Shown piece by piece: positions 1 through 7,786 of a stretch of DNA of 64,000 nt. Position 1 is the stretch's first letter, and the number at the start of each line of letters is the position of its first letter. The DNA lies in NCBI GenBank assembly GCA_022844125.1, contig JALHMI010000013.1, positions 1 through 64,000 of the forward strand. The letters are read 5' to 3'. The position numbers and the translations under genes are program-made. The notes below the pieces were generated by a model. It did not search any database and was not told the DNA's origin. It was given only the letters and a program-made list of their open reading frames with translations. The DNA is from Pirellulales bacterium (GTDB lineage: Bacteria > Planctomycetota > Planctomycetia > Pirellulales > PALSA-1355).

Positions 1-76
1 GCCACGACGACACCACGCCAGACAAAAATCCCATTCTTCCAAACTGTGCAATCTGTGGATCTGCCCCCTCCCTTCC

Positions 77-160
77 TCATCTGTGTTGATCTGTGTTCAT
101 CTGTGGTTCTCTTCGGGCCTCACCCTCTGTGTCCTCCGTGAACTCGGTGGCTAAATCTTC
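77..160. repeat. CTGTGTTCATCTGTGG-type dispersed intergenic repeat
   Basis: The spacer before the first gene carries the quasi-repeats ATCTGTGTTGATCTGTG and TTCATCTGTGG, then CTCTGTGTCCTCCGTGAACTCGGTGGCTAAA cut here into CTCTGTGTCCTCCGTG and AACTCGGTGGCTAAA. It resembles the CACAGAG/CTCTGTG theme of the inverted repeats at 3.7, 4.6-4.8 and 7.8-8.3 kb. Nothing else was seen in bases 1-222. No coding signal crosses it. Confidence 0.5.
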
Positions 161-222
161 TTCCCTTCCCGACCCCGCGCTCCGCTACAATACGCGTCAC
201 CACCAGCCCGAGTGATCCGGCC

Positions 223-933
223 ATGCCCGACGACGACTTCAATCTCGACAGCCTCGCCGCCTACCTGCACGTCGATCCCGGCCAGGTCCAACGGCTCCTC
301 GAGCGCGGCAAGCTCCCGGGCCGCAAGGTCGGCGGACAGTGGCGCTTCGCCCAGGCCGAGATCCACCACTGGCTCGAAGAGCGAATCGGTCTCTCCACCG
401 ACCAGCAGCTCCAGCAGATGGAAGGCGCGCTCGACCGTGCCGCCGGATCCGAGGGCGAAGCCCCCGTCTCGCTGCTCGAACTGCTCCCGCTCGAGGCCAT
501 CGCCGTGCCGCTCGAGGCCCGCACGCGCGGCAGCGTCATCACCTCGCTGGTCGACGTGGCCGCCGGCACCGGCTGGTTGTGGGATCCGGCCAAGATGGCC
601 GAGGCGGTCCGCGCTCGCGAAGACCTGCTGCCCACCGCGCTCGATGGGGGGATGGCCCTCTTGCATCCCCGCCGGCCGCTCTCCGCAATTCTGGCCCAGC
701 CGCTGATCGCCTTCGGCCGCACCAGTTCGGGCATTCCGTTCGGCGGCCCTCGCAGATCGCTCACCGACCTTTTCTTCTTGATTCTGTCGACCGACGACCG
801 CGGCCACTTGCGCGTGTTAGCAAGACTCAGCCGTTTACTCGGGGATTCCGAGTTTCTCGCGGCGCTCCGCGCGGCCGACGATGCCCGCGCCGTCCGACAG
901 TTGATTGCCGAGGCCGAGTCGCGGCTCGCATGA
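223..933 (+). CDS. HTH (excisionase-like) and PTS EIIA-type regulatory protein
   Basis: A 236-residue protein. Residues 5-55 form an excisionase/MerR-like winged helix that ends in the family's VGGQWRF turn, so DNA binding is likely. Residues 82-235 match the PTS EIIA (fructose/PtsN) fold, and His148 in ALLHPR sits where the phosphorylated histidine normally lies (usually IPHAR). PtsN-like domains take phosphate from HPr-type carriers and usually act as regulators when no sugar permease is nearby. None is nearby here, so I infer a regulatory rather than transport role. HTH-EIIA fusions are common in planctomycetes. The ATG follows a repeat-rich leader without a strong Shine-Dalgarno. Confidence 0.85.
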   Translation: MPDDDFNLDSLAAYLHVDPGQVQRLLERGKLPGRKVGGQWRFAQAEIHHWLEERIGLSTDQQLQQMEGALDRAAGSEGEAPVSLLELLPLEAIAVPLEARTRGSVITSLVDVAAGTGWLWDPAKMAEAVRAREDLLPTALDGGMALLHPRRPLSAILAQPLIAFGRTSSGIPFGGPRRSLTDLFFLILSTDDRGHLRVLARLSRLLGDSEFLAALRAADDARAVRQLIAEAESRLA

Positions 934-1265
934 AATTGCACTCGCCGCTGTTTGGCCCTGGCCTCTGGCCGGGGGTTCCTGCCGGCGCCACACGATCCCG
1001 CAAGCAGCAGAATTCCTTCCGCCTTTGTCCGCCGGGAAGGAGTCCGACCACCGGCCGCAAAACCACCCAGTTTATCAGCCGGATTTTGCCCGTGGCGATT
1101 CTGCGAAAATCCTTTGACAAGCCGCACAATTATGCAGATACTAATGGTCGGGCGTTTGCCATTCTGCGAACAGCCCATTGCGCCATTCTTTCAGATCTTC
1201 TATTTCGGCCACGAGTCCGCTTCGGCGTGTGTGGTGTCCCATCCATGACAAGGGGGTGTTTGGTT
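934..1265. other. Intergenic spacer, no gene seen
   Basis: About 330 bases lie between the PTS-IIA gene and the DUF1559 gene. Open frames run through it only as in-frame extensions of neighbours. I see no convincing RNA or repeat. The only support for the next gene's start is an AAGGGGGTG element at about 1249-1257. Confidence 0.4.
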
Positions 1266-2465
1266 ATGACGGGCAGAAAACGCGGCTTTACCCTGGTGGA
1301 GCTCCTGGTGGTAATCGCCATCATCGGAGTGCTGGTAGCTTTGCTGCTGCCGGCGATTCAAGCGGCCCGTGAAGCCGCGCGACGCTCCAAGTGCACGAAC
1401 AACATGAAGCAGTTCGGCATTGCGTTGCAAACGTATCACGACGCGCTCAAGACCTTCCCGCCGGGCGGCTGCATGCCCTCCACGAGCGAGATGGACGACA
1501 ACGATCTGTTCTCCAGTTTGCACACGATGTTGCTCCCCTACTTCGAAGAAGAAGGCCTGCGGCAGCTCATCAATCCGAAGACCGACTGGCAGCACCAGAA
1601 CTCGATTCTCGACCCGACTAGGGGCCCGAACTTTGCCGTCGTGCCGGCCACGGTCATTCCGGTCTACAACTGCCCCAGCTCCGATGGCGAAAATCCGAAG
1701 GAAGACAAGCAGCTCACGAGCGTGTTCTTGCTCGGTGTGGCTGGCAGCTACAAGAACGGTCAGCTCTACGGCACGACCCACTACATTCTGAGCAAGGGGC
1801 TTTATGACGGCTGGACCAAGCATCCCCAGAAGGTGCCCAAGCAGCTCCGCGGCATGTTCGACATCAACTGGGCTGTCCCCATTCGCAAAATTGCCGACGG
1901 CACCAGCAAGACAATCGCCATAGGCGAAGGTGCTGACGGCTCCAAGTGGGAAATCACCGGAATGCAGATGGGCCAGATTGGGAACATCAATCAGCGCTAC
2001 CAGCCAGTCGCTCAGACCAATCAGGGGCTGCCCTACAAGCCCTGGTGCCCGTGGATTTGCGGCCAGGTCGCGTTCGATTCGGTCGTGAATTCGAGCGTCG
2101 CGCTCTTTGAAGCGGGCCCCTACGCCAGCACGATCGAGCCGATGAACAAGAATCCGGTCACCAATACGATTGCCGCCAACACCGACATGGGATCGAGTAC
2201 CGTTAGCTTGCCCCAGGAAGTTCCTGGCCAGGCCTATCGCGGTGGTCCAGGCGCGGGCATCGCGGGCTTCCAACAGGCAAAAGGTTGGGACGTTGGCCAA
2301 CAAAGCGGTTGCACCTCCAACTTCCGCAGCGATCACTCCGGTGGCGCCATGTTCCTGTTCGTCGACGGCTCGGTGCACTTCTTGACCGAAGACATCTCGC
2401 CGACGATCTATCAGCAACTCTCGACCATTGCCGGCGGAGAAGTCGCCAGCGTGCCCGTGGATTAA
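1266..2465 (+). CDS. DUF1559 family pseudopilin-like protein (H-X9-DG)
   Basis: A 399-residue protein. The N-terminus is a classic prepilin leader, RKRG then FTLVELLVVIAIIGVLVA, with cleavage expected after Gly7 by a type IV prepilin peptidase. The rest is the DUF1559 (SBP_bac_10) body common in planctomycetes. The C-terminus has the family's H-X9-DG motif (HSGGAMFLFVDG). Such proteins are thought to be secreted or assembled by a type II secretion or pilus-like system; a function for this one is not known. The frame is open far upstream and another ATG lies at 1245, but the ATG at 1266 is preceded by AAGGGGGTG and gives the standard short leader. A strong terminator follows. Confidence 0.93.
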   Translation: MTGRKRGFTLVELLVVIAIIGVLVALLLPAIQAAREAARRSKCTNNMKQFGIALQTYHDALKTFPPGGCMPSTSEMDDNDLFSSLHTMLLPYFEEEGLRQLINPKTDWQHQNSILDPTRGPNFAVVPATVIPVYNCPSSDGENPKEDKQLTSVFLLGVAGSYKNGQLYGTTHYILSKGLYDGWTKHPQKVPKQLRGMFDINWAVPIRKIADGTSKTIAIGEGADGSKWEITGMQMGQIGNINQRYQPVAQTNQGLPYKPWCPWICGQVAFDSVVNSSVALFEAGPYASTIEPMNKNPVTNTIAANTDMGSSTVSLPQEVPGQAYRGGPGAGIAGFQQAKGWDVGQQSGCTSNFRSDHSGGAMFLFVDGSVHFLTEDISPTIYQQLSTIAGGEVASVPVD

Positions 2466-2539
2466 TGGTAGTAGCCAGCGGCTGGCGAAGAGGTTGCTCG
2501 TCCGTTGGCCGCCGGTCGATTGATTACGGTTGTTATCTC

Positions 2540-2575
2540 AAAGTGCCCCGCGCCTCGTGCGCGGGGCACTTTTTT
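2540..2575 (+). terminator. Rho-independent terminator after the DUF1559 gene
   Basis: A near-perfect 14-bp stem (AAAGTGCCCCGCGC paired with GCGCGGGGCACTTT) has a 5-base loop and continues into a T run. It lies about 75 bases after the stop codon. The A run at its 5' end means it could also act on the other strand, but no gene converges from that side. Confidence 0.9.
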
Positions 2576-2645
2576 GCGCGCCGCTCAACTGCGACCCGTC
2601 GGCATCGTGCAGACTGGCGTTCAACCGCTTTGCCCCCATGCGGTA

Positions 2646-2672
2646 CACTCCATTCCATTCCATTCCATTCCG
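2646..2672. repeat. CATTC pentanucleotide microsatellite
   Basis: Four consecutive CATTC units sit in the short spacer, about 45 bases before the ATG of the receiver-like gene at 2714. The tract is not coding in the chosen annotation. Pentanucleotide tracts can change length by slippage, and this one is close enough to a start codon to affect the leader. Confidence 0.7.
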
Positions 2673-2713
2673 AACCCATCAAAGACGGTCGGCGCGGCCC
2701 CGGCAGTTTGCTT

Positions 2714-3535
2714 ATGTCTTCGCCACGCATCCTCTTCGTCGAACCTCCCCAGGCAGTCGCCGCCGAGCTGTCGGGCATCGCCGCTGACCTGGCACGCGAA
2801 GGTCTGAGCGTGGAGCGCGTCGCCGATCTGTCGCAAGCGATCGCGCGATTGACGAGCGATGGCGCGCCGCCGCCCGAGCTGGTGCTTCTGGTTGAAGCAC
2901 GCGCCGGCATCTGGACCGAGTGCGATTTGCACGCGCTGCGCGCTGCCGCTCCGCTGGTGCGGGTGCTCCGCATTTCAGGAAGCTGGTGCGACGGCCAGGC
3001 GCGCAGCGGCCGACCGCCTGCCGGTTCGACCGGCATAACCTGGCATCAGGCCGCCAGCCGATTGCCGCGCGAACTGGAGGCCATCTCGTGCGGCGGCGTT
3101 CTGACTGCGCCACTCACCGCCACCAGCGAAGACCTGTGGCTCGCCCGCAACCGGCAAACCGCCAGCCGCACCCAGCGTGAGCGGATCGCGATTCATGCCC
3201 CGCGTGCCGCGCAGGCGGACGCCTGGGCAGTGCTCTGCCGGGGCCTCGGCTATCGGCCGGAGATCTTGTCTGGTCGTGCGAAGTCCGGCGAAGGCTTTAG
3301 TGACGCCGTGCTCTGGGACTGCGATCCCCGCGACCTGGCCGATGCACCCCGGGTGCGAGAGTTTGTCGAGTGCGCCGGATCCGCGCCGGTGGTTGCCGTG
3401 TGTGGGTTTCCGCGACCCGACGACGTCGACTCCGCCCTCCGGCAGGGCGTCTCGGCGGTGCTTGGCAAACCGCTGCTGGCGGCGGATTTGGAGTGGCTGT
3501 TTTCGCGGCTGTTCGGCGCCCGCGGCGCAGAGTAA
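2714..3535 (+). CDS. Receiver-like (CheY-fold) protein with two degenerate domains
   Basis: A 273-residue protein. Residues 4-75 begin like a receiver (RILFVEPP, later LVLLVEA) and residues about 160-270 form a second receiver-like unit. The second unit has a possible acceptor aspartate in VLWDCDP and the conserved-lysine region in VLGKPL, followed by a typical last helix. The acidic pair normally found at the end of strand 1 is missing in both halves, so phosphorylation is doubtful. There is no output domain and no histidine kinase next to it. The frame extends upstream, but the ATG at 2714 gives the expected receiver start. I infer a signalling pseudo-receiver, and the target is unknown. 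Confidence 0.6.
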   Translation: MSSPRILFVEPPQAVAAELSGIAADLAREGLSVERVADLSQAIARLTSDGAPPPELVLLVEARAGIWTECDLHALRAAAPLVRVLRISGSWCDGQARSGRPPAGSTGITWHQAASRLPRELEAISCGGVLTAPLTATSEDLWLARNRQTASRTQRERIAIHAPRAAQADAWAVLCRGLGYRPEILSGRAKSGEGFSDAVLWDCDPRDLADAPRVREFVECAGSAPVVAVCGFPRPDDVDSALRQGVSAVLGKPLLAADLEWLFSRLFGARGAE

Positions 3536-3662
3536 ACTCGGAGTCGGCTGCACCCGATTGTTCGGAGCCCGAGTCTCCGTTCTGTTCAGGCGTGCAACTT
3601 TGCCTGGATCCACGGTTCCGATTTCGCCGTGCTTCCGCTGGAATTTCGAATTTTCCTCCTCC

Positions 3663-3743
3663 GTTGTGTCGTCGTGCCGTCGTGGTTCCTTGCTCTATCG
3701 ATCCTGAAGAATCGAACCAACCACAACGACACAAAGACACAAC
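3663..3743. repeat. Short inverted repeat of the GTTGTGTC...GTGGTT type
   Basis: The 29-base left arm (3663-3691, starting GTTGTGTCGTCGTGCC) and the right arm (3715-3743, ending AAAGACACAAC) are imperfect inverted copies separated by 23 bases. The arms match at roughly 22 of 29 positions by eye. The structure lies in the spacer before the SDR gene. It has the same look as the longer inverted pairs at 4.6-4.8 kb and around the GxxExxY gene. Confidence 0.65.
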
Positions 3744-3788
3744 GCCCCAGCACGTTTTCTTACGCCGGTCATCCACGAGTCAGATTTC

Positions 3789-4604
3789 ATGAGTAAGAAG
3801 TACGCGATTATCACGGGCGCCGGCAGTGGCCTTGGCCGCGCACTGGCCGTGGCGCTGGCCAAGCGCGGCTGGCATTTGGCGCTCGCCGATGTGAACGACG
3901 CTGGCAGCCAGGAGACGCTCTCGCTGGTCCGCGCGGCCGGCGGCGACGGCCAGGTCGAACACCTGGACGTCACGAAAGTGGAAGCGTGGGAAGCTCTGCG
4001 CGAGCGATTGAAGTCCACCTGGCCGCAGCTCGATCTACTCGTGAACAACGCCGGCGTGGGCGTGGGCGGCGAGGTCGGCACGCTCTCCCTGGAAGATTGG
4101 CGGTGGATCGTCGACATCAACCTGTGGGGCGTGATTTACGGCTGCCACACCATGGTCGACTGGCTCAAGGCGAACCCGGCCGGCGCGCACATCGTCAACA
4201 CGGCGTCGATGGCGGCCATTGTCTCGGCGCCCGGCATGGCTTCGTACAACGTCACCAAGGCCGGCGTCGTGTCGCTGTCCGAAACGCTTTACGGCGAGCT
4301 GCGGCCGTACAACATCGGCGTCACGGCCGTGTGCCCCGCCTTCTTTCAGACAAACATCATCACCAGCGGCCGGTTTGCCACGCCCGCCCAGCGCGAGATG
4401 GCGAATAAGCTGATGTCGGGCTCAAAATGCACGGCCGACCAGGTCGCCGCGAAGATCCTCAAGGCGATCGACCGCCGGCGGCTCTACGTGACCGTGCCCG
4501 GCATGGCCACGTTTTTCTGGCGCTTGAAACGGCTGATGCCGGTCGGCGTGCTGAAGCTGATCTCGAAGCGCAACATTCAAGTCGCGGCCAAAGATCGCCC
4601 GTAG
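3789..4604 (+). CDS. Short-chain dehydrogenase/reductase (SDR)
   Basis: A 271-residue classical SDR. Visible motifs are the nucleotide-binding TGAGSGLG (residues 9-16), NNAG (86-89), Ser140, and the catalytic YNVTK (Tyr153, Lys157). Length and motif spacing fit NAD(P)-dependent oxidoreductases. The basic C-terminal tail (FFWRLKRLMP...) resembles SDRs that associate with membranes or lipids, but the substrate cannot be read from the sequence. It stands alone on its strand. The ATG at 3789 is the natural start, with the Rossmann strand beginning at residue 5. Confidence 0.9.
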   Translation: MSKKYAIITGAGSGLGRALAVALAKRGWHLALADVNDAGSQETLSLVRAAGGDGQVEHLDVTKVEAWEALRERLKSTWPQLDLLVNNAGVGVGGEVGTLSLEDWRWIVDINLWGVIYGCHTMVDWLKANPAGAHIVNTASMAAIVSAPGMASYNVTKAGVVSLSETLYGELRPYNIGVTAVCPAFFQTNIITSGRFATPAQREMANKLMSGSKCTADQVAAKILKAIDRRRLYVTVPGMATFFWRLKRLMPVGVLKLISKRNIQVAAKDRP

Positions 4605-4635
4605 CACAGATGAGTTCTGGCGAAAGACGGCAGAA

Positions 4636-4825
4636 ATCTCAACACAGAGTCACAGAGAAACAGAGCCACGAAGTTGTGATCAAGGCTCTTTATCACGCGG
4701 ATTGAAACGACGAGCTTGTCTTCCCCCGACCATCAACGGACACGGGGCACCACTGGGTGATGACAGTTGCAATTGAGCCAGTTTTCTCTCTGCGTCTCTG
4801 TATCTCTGCGACTCTGTGTTGAATC
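4636..4825. repeat. Gene-less inverted-repeat element (CAACACAGAGTC arms)
   Basis: The left arm (4636-4665) reads ATCTCAACACAGAGTCACAG and on to AGAAACAGAG. The reverse complement of the right arm (4786-4825) reads GATTCAACACAGAGTCGCAG and on to AGATACAGAG. The two differ at only a few positions. The 120 bases between them hold no credible gene. The arms are the same family as those flanking the GxxExxY gene at 7787-8282, so this may be an empty or decayed form of that unit. It fills the spacer between the SDR gene and the terminator of the convergent gene. Confidence 0.75.
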
Positions 4826-4853
4826 TTGTTTGAGTTCACGTGTGCGGCGCGCG

Positions 4854-4891
4854 AAAAAAAGCGGGCCACCGGAACTGGTCCGATGGCCCGC
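4854..4891 (-). terminator. Rho-independent terminator of the DUF4198-DUF3386 gene
   Basis: Read on the minus strand, GCGGGCCA pairs with TGGCCCGC around a 15-base loop that can itself pair further (CCGG/CCGG-like), and a run of seven T follows. It lies about 30 bases after the stop codon at 4924. Confidence 0.85.
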
Positions 4892-4923
4892 TGCAGGTTC
4901 TTGCCATGCGACTGCTCGCCAGA

Positions 4924-6285
4924 CTACTTCGCCAGCAACTGGCAGTTCGAGAAGTCGATCTGCTTGGCGCTTGCGCCACCCTTGTGGGCGTCGATCTCGA
5001 TGATCTGCTTGGGCAGGTCGAACGCCCCCACCCGCTGCCACGAGTTGAAGTAGGCCAGGCTTGTCCGCAGGTCGCCGCTCTTGGTGTCGAAGAAGTTCAT
5101 CGTGAACGAACGCGGCAGGTACTTGTTCTCCTGGTTGCGCTCGATCTCGAGCACGCTGATCGTGAACCGCATGGTCGGGCCGGCCGCACGATTCACTTCC
5201 ATGATCGCGTCTTCCCGAATGCGGTAAGCGCTCTGCAGGCTTGGATCCCCCAGATCGATCTTGCGGCCCAGCGGATGGGCATTGGCCTCCTCGGCAAACG
5301 TCACGTCCCCCTGCGAAACCTCGCCGTCCGGCATGCGGTGCTGGACCATCGAGTTGAGCTGCTCTTCGACCCAGTCGGTGAGCTTGCCCTTGGGCAGGTC
5401 AACCGTCACCACGCCGTCGGCGTCGATCGTGGCTTTGCCCTTGAGAGTTTCGGCCCCCGAGAGCACGGTCAGATCGGTTGTGAAACCTGGGAATTCGTTC
5501 CACATGGCGCGGCCGTCGCGAGCTCGCACGAGCAGATCCAGAGCCGACTCGCCGGCCGAAGGAGTCTTCTCGGCGGTCAGGGTCGTGCCGGGGACGTCGA
5601 GCGTCAGCGTGGCGTGGTGCGAGGTGTTGTCGAACTTCTTGCCGTCACGCTCGCCGCTCTTATCGGCCTCGATCTTCGCGCTGCGAACGGCCCAGGCCCC
5701 CGGTTTGGCGGTGATGCTTACCTTGCCTTCGGCGTCGGTCTTCAGGTCGTGATGTTCACCGGCCGGATCAACAAATTGCACCTCGGCATCGCCCACGGGC
5801 TGGCCGTCGAACAATACCTGCACGGCGAGTTTCTTGCCTTCCAGCGCGGGCACGATGTCGAGCTTCAGCTTCTCAGCCCGGGCCGTGGCGGCGCTATCGG
5901 TCCAGTCGCTGCCGAGAGCCTTGGCGTAGTAGTTGAGCAGCGTGGGCGCGGGGCCGTGCGTGAACACGCCGTAGTCCCAGTGGCCTTCCAGGCTTGCCCC
6001 AGCGGCATTGCAGGCCGCCACAAGGGCCGCTTCGTCACCTTCAGCGGCTGCCAGCGAGACCGGCGTCAGCTTGCCGTCGGCGCCGCGCAGCCAGACCTTC
6101 GTCTTGGCGGCCTTGGCGATCAGGTGCGGCTCGCCCGGCGCAGGCTCTTCAGAAAAATACAGCCGGGCCTGCGACTTGTCGGCATCGCCGCTGCGCAGAT
6201 CGAGCCAAAGAAAGTGGGCCTGAGCTTGAGCGCTGGTGGCCAGGACAACCACGAGTCCCAGCAGGGCCTTACGAAACGTCGACAT
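4924..6285 (-). CDS. Secreted DUF4198-like and DUF3386 fusion protein
   Basis: A 453-residue exported protein. Residues 1-24 are a signal peptide ending in AQA before HFLWL. The first half (about 24-240) resembles DUF4198/NikM-like periplasmic proteins, including an Ig-like stretch with LFDGQPVGDAEV. The second half (about 255-450) matches DUF3386: ARDGRAMWNEFPGF, a later HPLGR, and YLPRSFTMNF. DUF3386 is best known as a free-standing protein in cyanobacteria and plants, and its biochemical role is unknown to me. The ATG at 6285 has AAGGAC just upstream; the open frame continues further but only through the tandem-repeat leader. A strong terminator follows. Confidence 0.8.
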   Translation of the reverse strand: MSTFRKALLGLVVVLATSAQAQAHFLWLDLRSGDADKSQARLYFSEEPAPGEPHLIAKAAKTKVWLRGADGKLTPVSLAAAEGDEAALVAACNAAGASLEGHWDYGVFTHGPAPTLLNYYAKALGSDWTDSAATARAEKLKLDIVPALEGKKLAVQVLFDGQPVGDAEVQFVDPAGEHHDLKTDAEGKVSITAKPGAWAVRSAKIEADKSGERDGKKFDNTSHHATLTLDVPGTTLTAEKTPSAGESALDLLVRARDGRAMWNEFPGFTTDLTVLSGAETLKGKATIDADGVVTVDLPKGKLTDWVEEQLNSMVQHRMPDGEVSQGDVTFAEEANAHPLGRKIDLGDPSLQSAYRIREDAIMEVNRAAGPTMRFTISVLEIERNQENKYLPRSFTMNFFDTKSGDLRTSLAYFNSWQRVGAFDLPKQIIEIDAHKGGASAKQIDFSNCQLLAK

Positions 6286-6775
6286 GCTTTGGGTCCTTCG
6301 AATGAAACAAGTTCTGGCGAAATGCTGGCGGTGTGCGTTCGGCGAATTCATGTGCGGCGAATTCATGTGCGGCGAATTCATGTGCGGCGAATTCGAAGTC
6401 TTCGAAATCCTGAGCCGCCATCGGAGACAACTCAGGGCAGGAGCTTGCAGCGGGACTCGCCTCGAACAGTCCGGTCGGCGAACAATTTGCCGGTGAACCA
6501 GACCTCGCAGGTCCGGGGGCGAGAGGTCACCGAACAATATTGAGATTGGTTCTCAAGTCCCTCCATAGTAATGGTTTTGAACGACGCGTCAATCGGCTGG
6601 ATCCGCACATTCACGGCTCGCTTTAAGTACCCGTAGCAGCAACCACTTAGATGCGCCCTTCAGCAATGAGCCAAACACCGCACACTGCCTTGTTGACACT
6701 AAGTCTCAATAAGGATAGAACTACCCGCCGTACGTTGTTTCCCTCACGACTGGCCCAATTTCAAACAGGTGTACG
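6286..6775. other. Divergent intergenic region holding a tandem repeat
   Basis: About 490 bases separate the divergent DUF4198-DUF3386 gene and hemP. Apart from the 15-bp tandem array at 6341-6394 I see no gene. Promoters for both genes should lie here, but I cannot place the -10 and -35 elements with confidence. Confidence 0.4.
6341..6394. repeat. 15-bp tandem repeat, 3.6 copies, GGCGAATTCATGTGC
   Basis: Three exact 15-bp units run from 6341 to 6385 and a partial fourth (GGCGAATTC) ends at 6394. Each contains GAATTC. The array lies 56-109 bases upstream of the ATG of the minus-strand DUF4198-DUF3386 gene, so it is in its leader or promoter. The unit is a multiple of three bases, but translation in the gene's frame would need a far-upstream start without support. 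Confidence 0.95.
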
Positions 6776-6961
6776 GTGTTTAGCGATCCCCGCAGCGCGC
6801 CCGGCGAACCCAATGAAACAACCCCCACGGGTTATCCGTCAATGCGGGAGGTCAACTCCCAGGAGCTGATGCAAGGCACCCGCGAGATCATCATCCGCCA
6901 CGGCGAAGAGGCCTATCGCCTGAGCGTGACGCGCAGCGGCAAGTTGATCTTGCGCAAGTGA
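6776..6961 (+). CDS. hemP: Hemin uptake protein HemP family
   Basis: A 61-residue small protein. Its last 35 residues (QELMQGTREIIIRHGEEAYRLS cut here, then TRSGKLILRK) match the HemP family: a short DNA- or ligand-facing segment with the conserved E-YRL-T--GKLILTK pattern. HemP is linked to haem uptake and, in some Proteobacteria, to activation of haem-uptake genes. The chosen GTG start has an AGGTG just before it; the ATG at 6842 would give a 39-residue form covering only the conserved part. No haem receptor or transporter lies nearby in this window, so the partner genes must be elsewhere. Confidence 0.75.
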   Translation: MFSDPRSAPGEPNETTPTGYPSMREVNSQELMQGTREIIIRHGEEAYRLSVTRSGKLILRK

Positions 6962-6996
6962 GCGAGAACGGTTTGGACGGCCGAACGGCAGGCCAC

Positions 6997-7764
6997 CTAG
7001 AATGTCTTCACCAGGGCACCGCCGTCGACGACGAGCACTTCGCCCGTGATGTAGCTGCCAGCCTCGCTCGCCAGGAGCAATGCGGGGCCGGCCAGCTCCC
7101 GAGGGTCTCCCCAGCGGCCCAGTGCCGTGCGGTCGGCGAGAGCCTTCTTCTGCTCCGGTGAAAGGAGCGTGCCCGGCAGGTCGGTGAGAAACGGCCCCGG
7201 GGCAATGCAATTCACCGTAATGCCATCGGCGCCGAGATCGAGGGCGCTGGCCCGCGCCAATCCTAGCAGGGCGCTCTTGGTGGCCGAGTACGCATTGCGT
7301 GCGTCCTTCGACGCCAGGCCCATGATCGACGAAATGTGAATCACGCGTCCCCACTTGCGCTGCTTCATCTGCGGCACCAGCGCCCGGGTCAGCAGCATGC
7401 AGGAGGTGAGGTTCAGCTCGACGATCTGATCCCAGGCTTCGTCCGTAATCTGATCGATCGGCTGCGGGACGTTGCTGCCGGCGTTGTTGACCAGGATATC
7501 GATGCGGCCCATCTCCTGGAGTGCCTTTTCGGCCAGATTCTTAACGTCCGCGCGATCCGTCATGTCGGCGACGAAGTAGCTGACTTTGACGCTAAGACCT
7601 TCCTTGATCTCCGCCTGAGCCTTCTTGAGCTCATCTTCATGCCGGCTGGAGATGACCACGTTGGCGCCGGCCTCGGCGAAGCCGCGTGCCATAGCCTTGC
7701 CGAGCCCCTTGCTGCCGCCTGTGACCAGCGCCGCGCGTCCCGAGAGATCGAAGAGAGGATGCAT
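6997..7764 (-). CDS. SDR oxidoreductase, gluconate 5-dehydrogenase/FabG-like
   Basis: A 255-residue classical SDR with TGGSKGLG (residues 15-22), NNAG (93-96), the serine region HISS (143-146), and YSATK (Tyr159, Lys163). The C-terminus GEVLVVDGG is typical of FabG and gluconate-5-dehydrogenase-like members. Such enzymes reduce or oxidise a hydroxyl or keto group with NAD(P)(H). The substrate is not decidable here, but sugar-acid oxidation is a common assignment for this subgroup. It converges with hemP. Its upstream side is only 22 bases from the left arm of the repeat that brackets the GxxExxY gene. Confidence 0.88.
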   Translation of the reverse strand: MHPLFDLSGRAALVTGGSKGLGKAMARGFAEAGANVVISSRHEDELKKAQAEIKEGLSVKVSYFVADMTDRADVKNLAEKALQEMGRIDILVNNAGSNVPQPIDQITDEAWDQIVELNLTSCMLLTRALVPQMKQRKWGRVIHISSIMGLASKDARNAYSATKSALLGLARASALDLGADGITVNCIAPGPFLTDLPGTLLSPEQKKALADRTALGRWGDPRELAGPALLLASEAGSYITGEVLVVDGGALVKTF

Positions 7765-7786
7765 TGCCGAATCCTGAGAGAAAGAA

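Noticed and set aside
1200-2417. 405-codon minus-strand frame opposite the DUF1559 gene
   Set aside because: It is the antisense of a well-supported gene, with His/Arg-rich sequence unlike any family.
4840-6543. 567-codon plus-strand frame
   Set aside because: Antisense shadow of the DUF4198-DUF3386 gene; it translates the tandem repeat as RRIHVRRIH.
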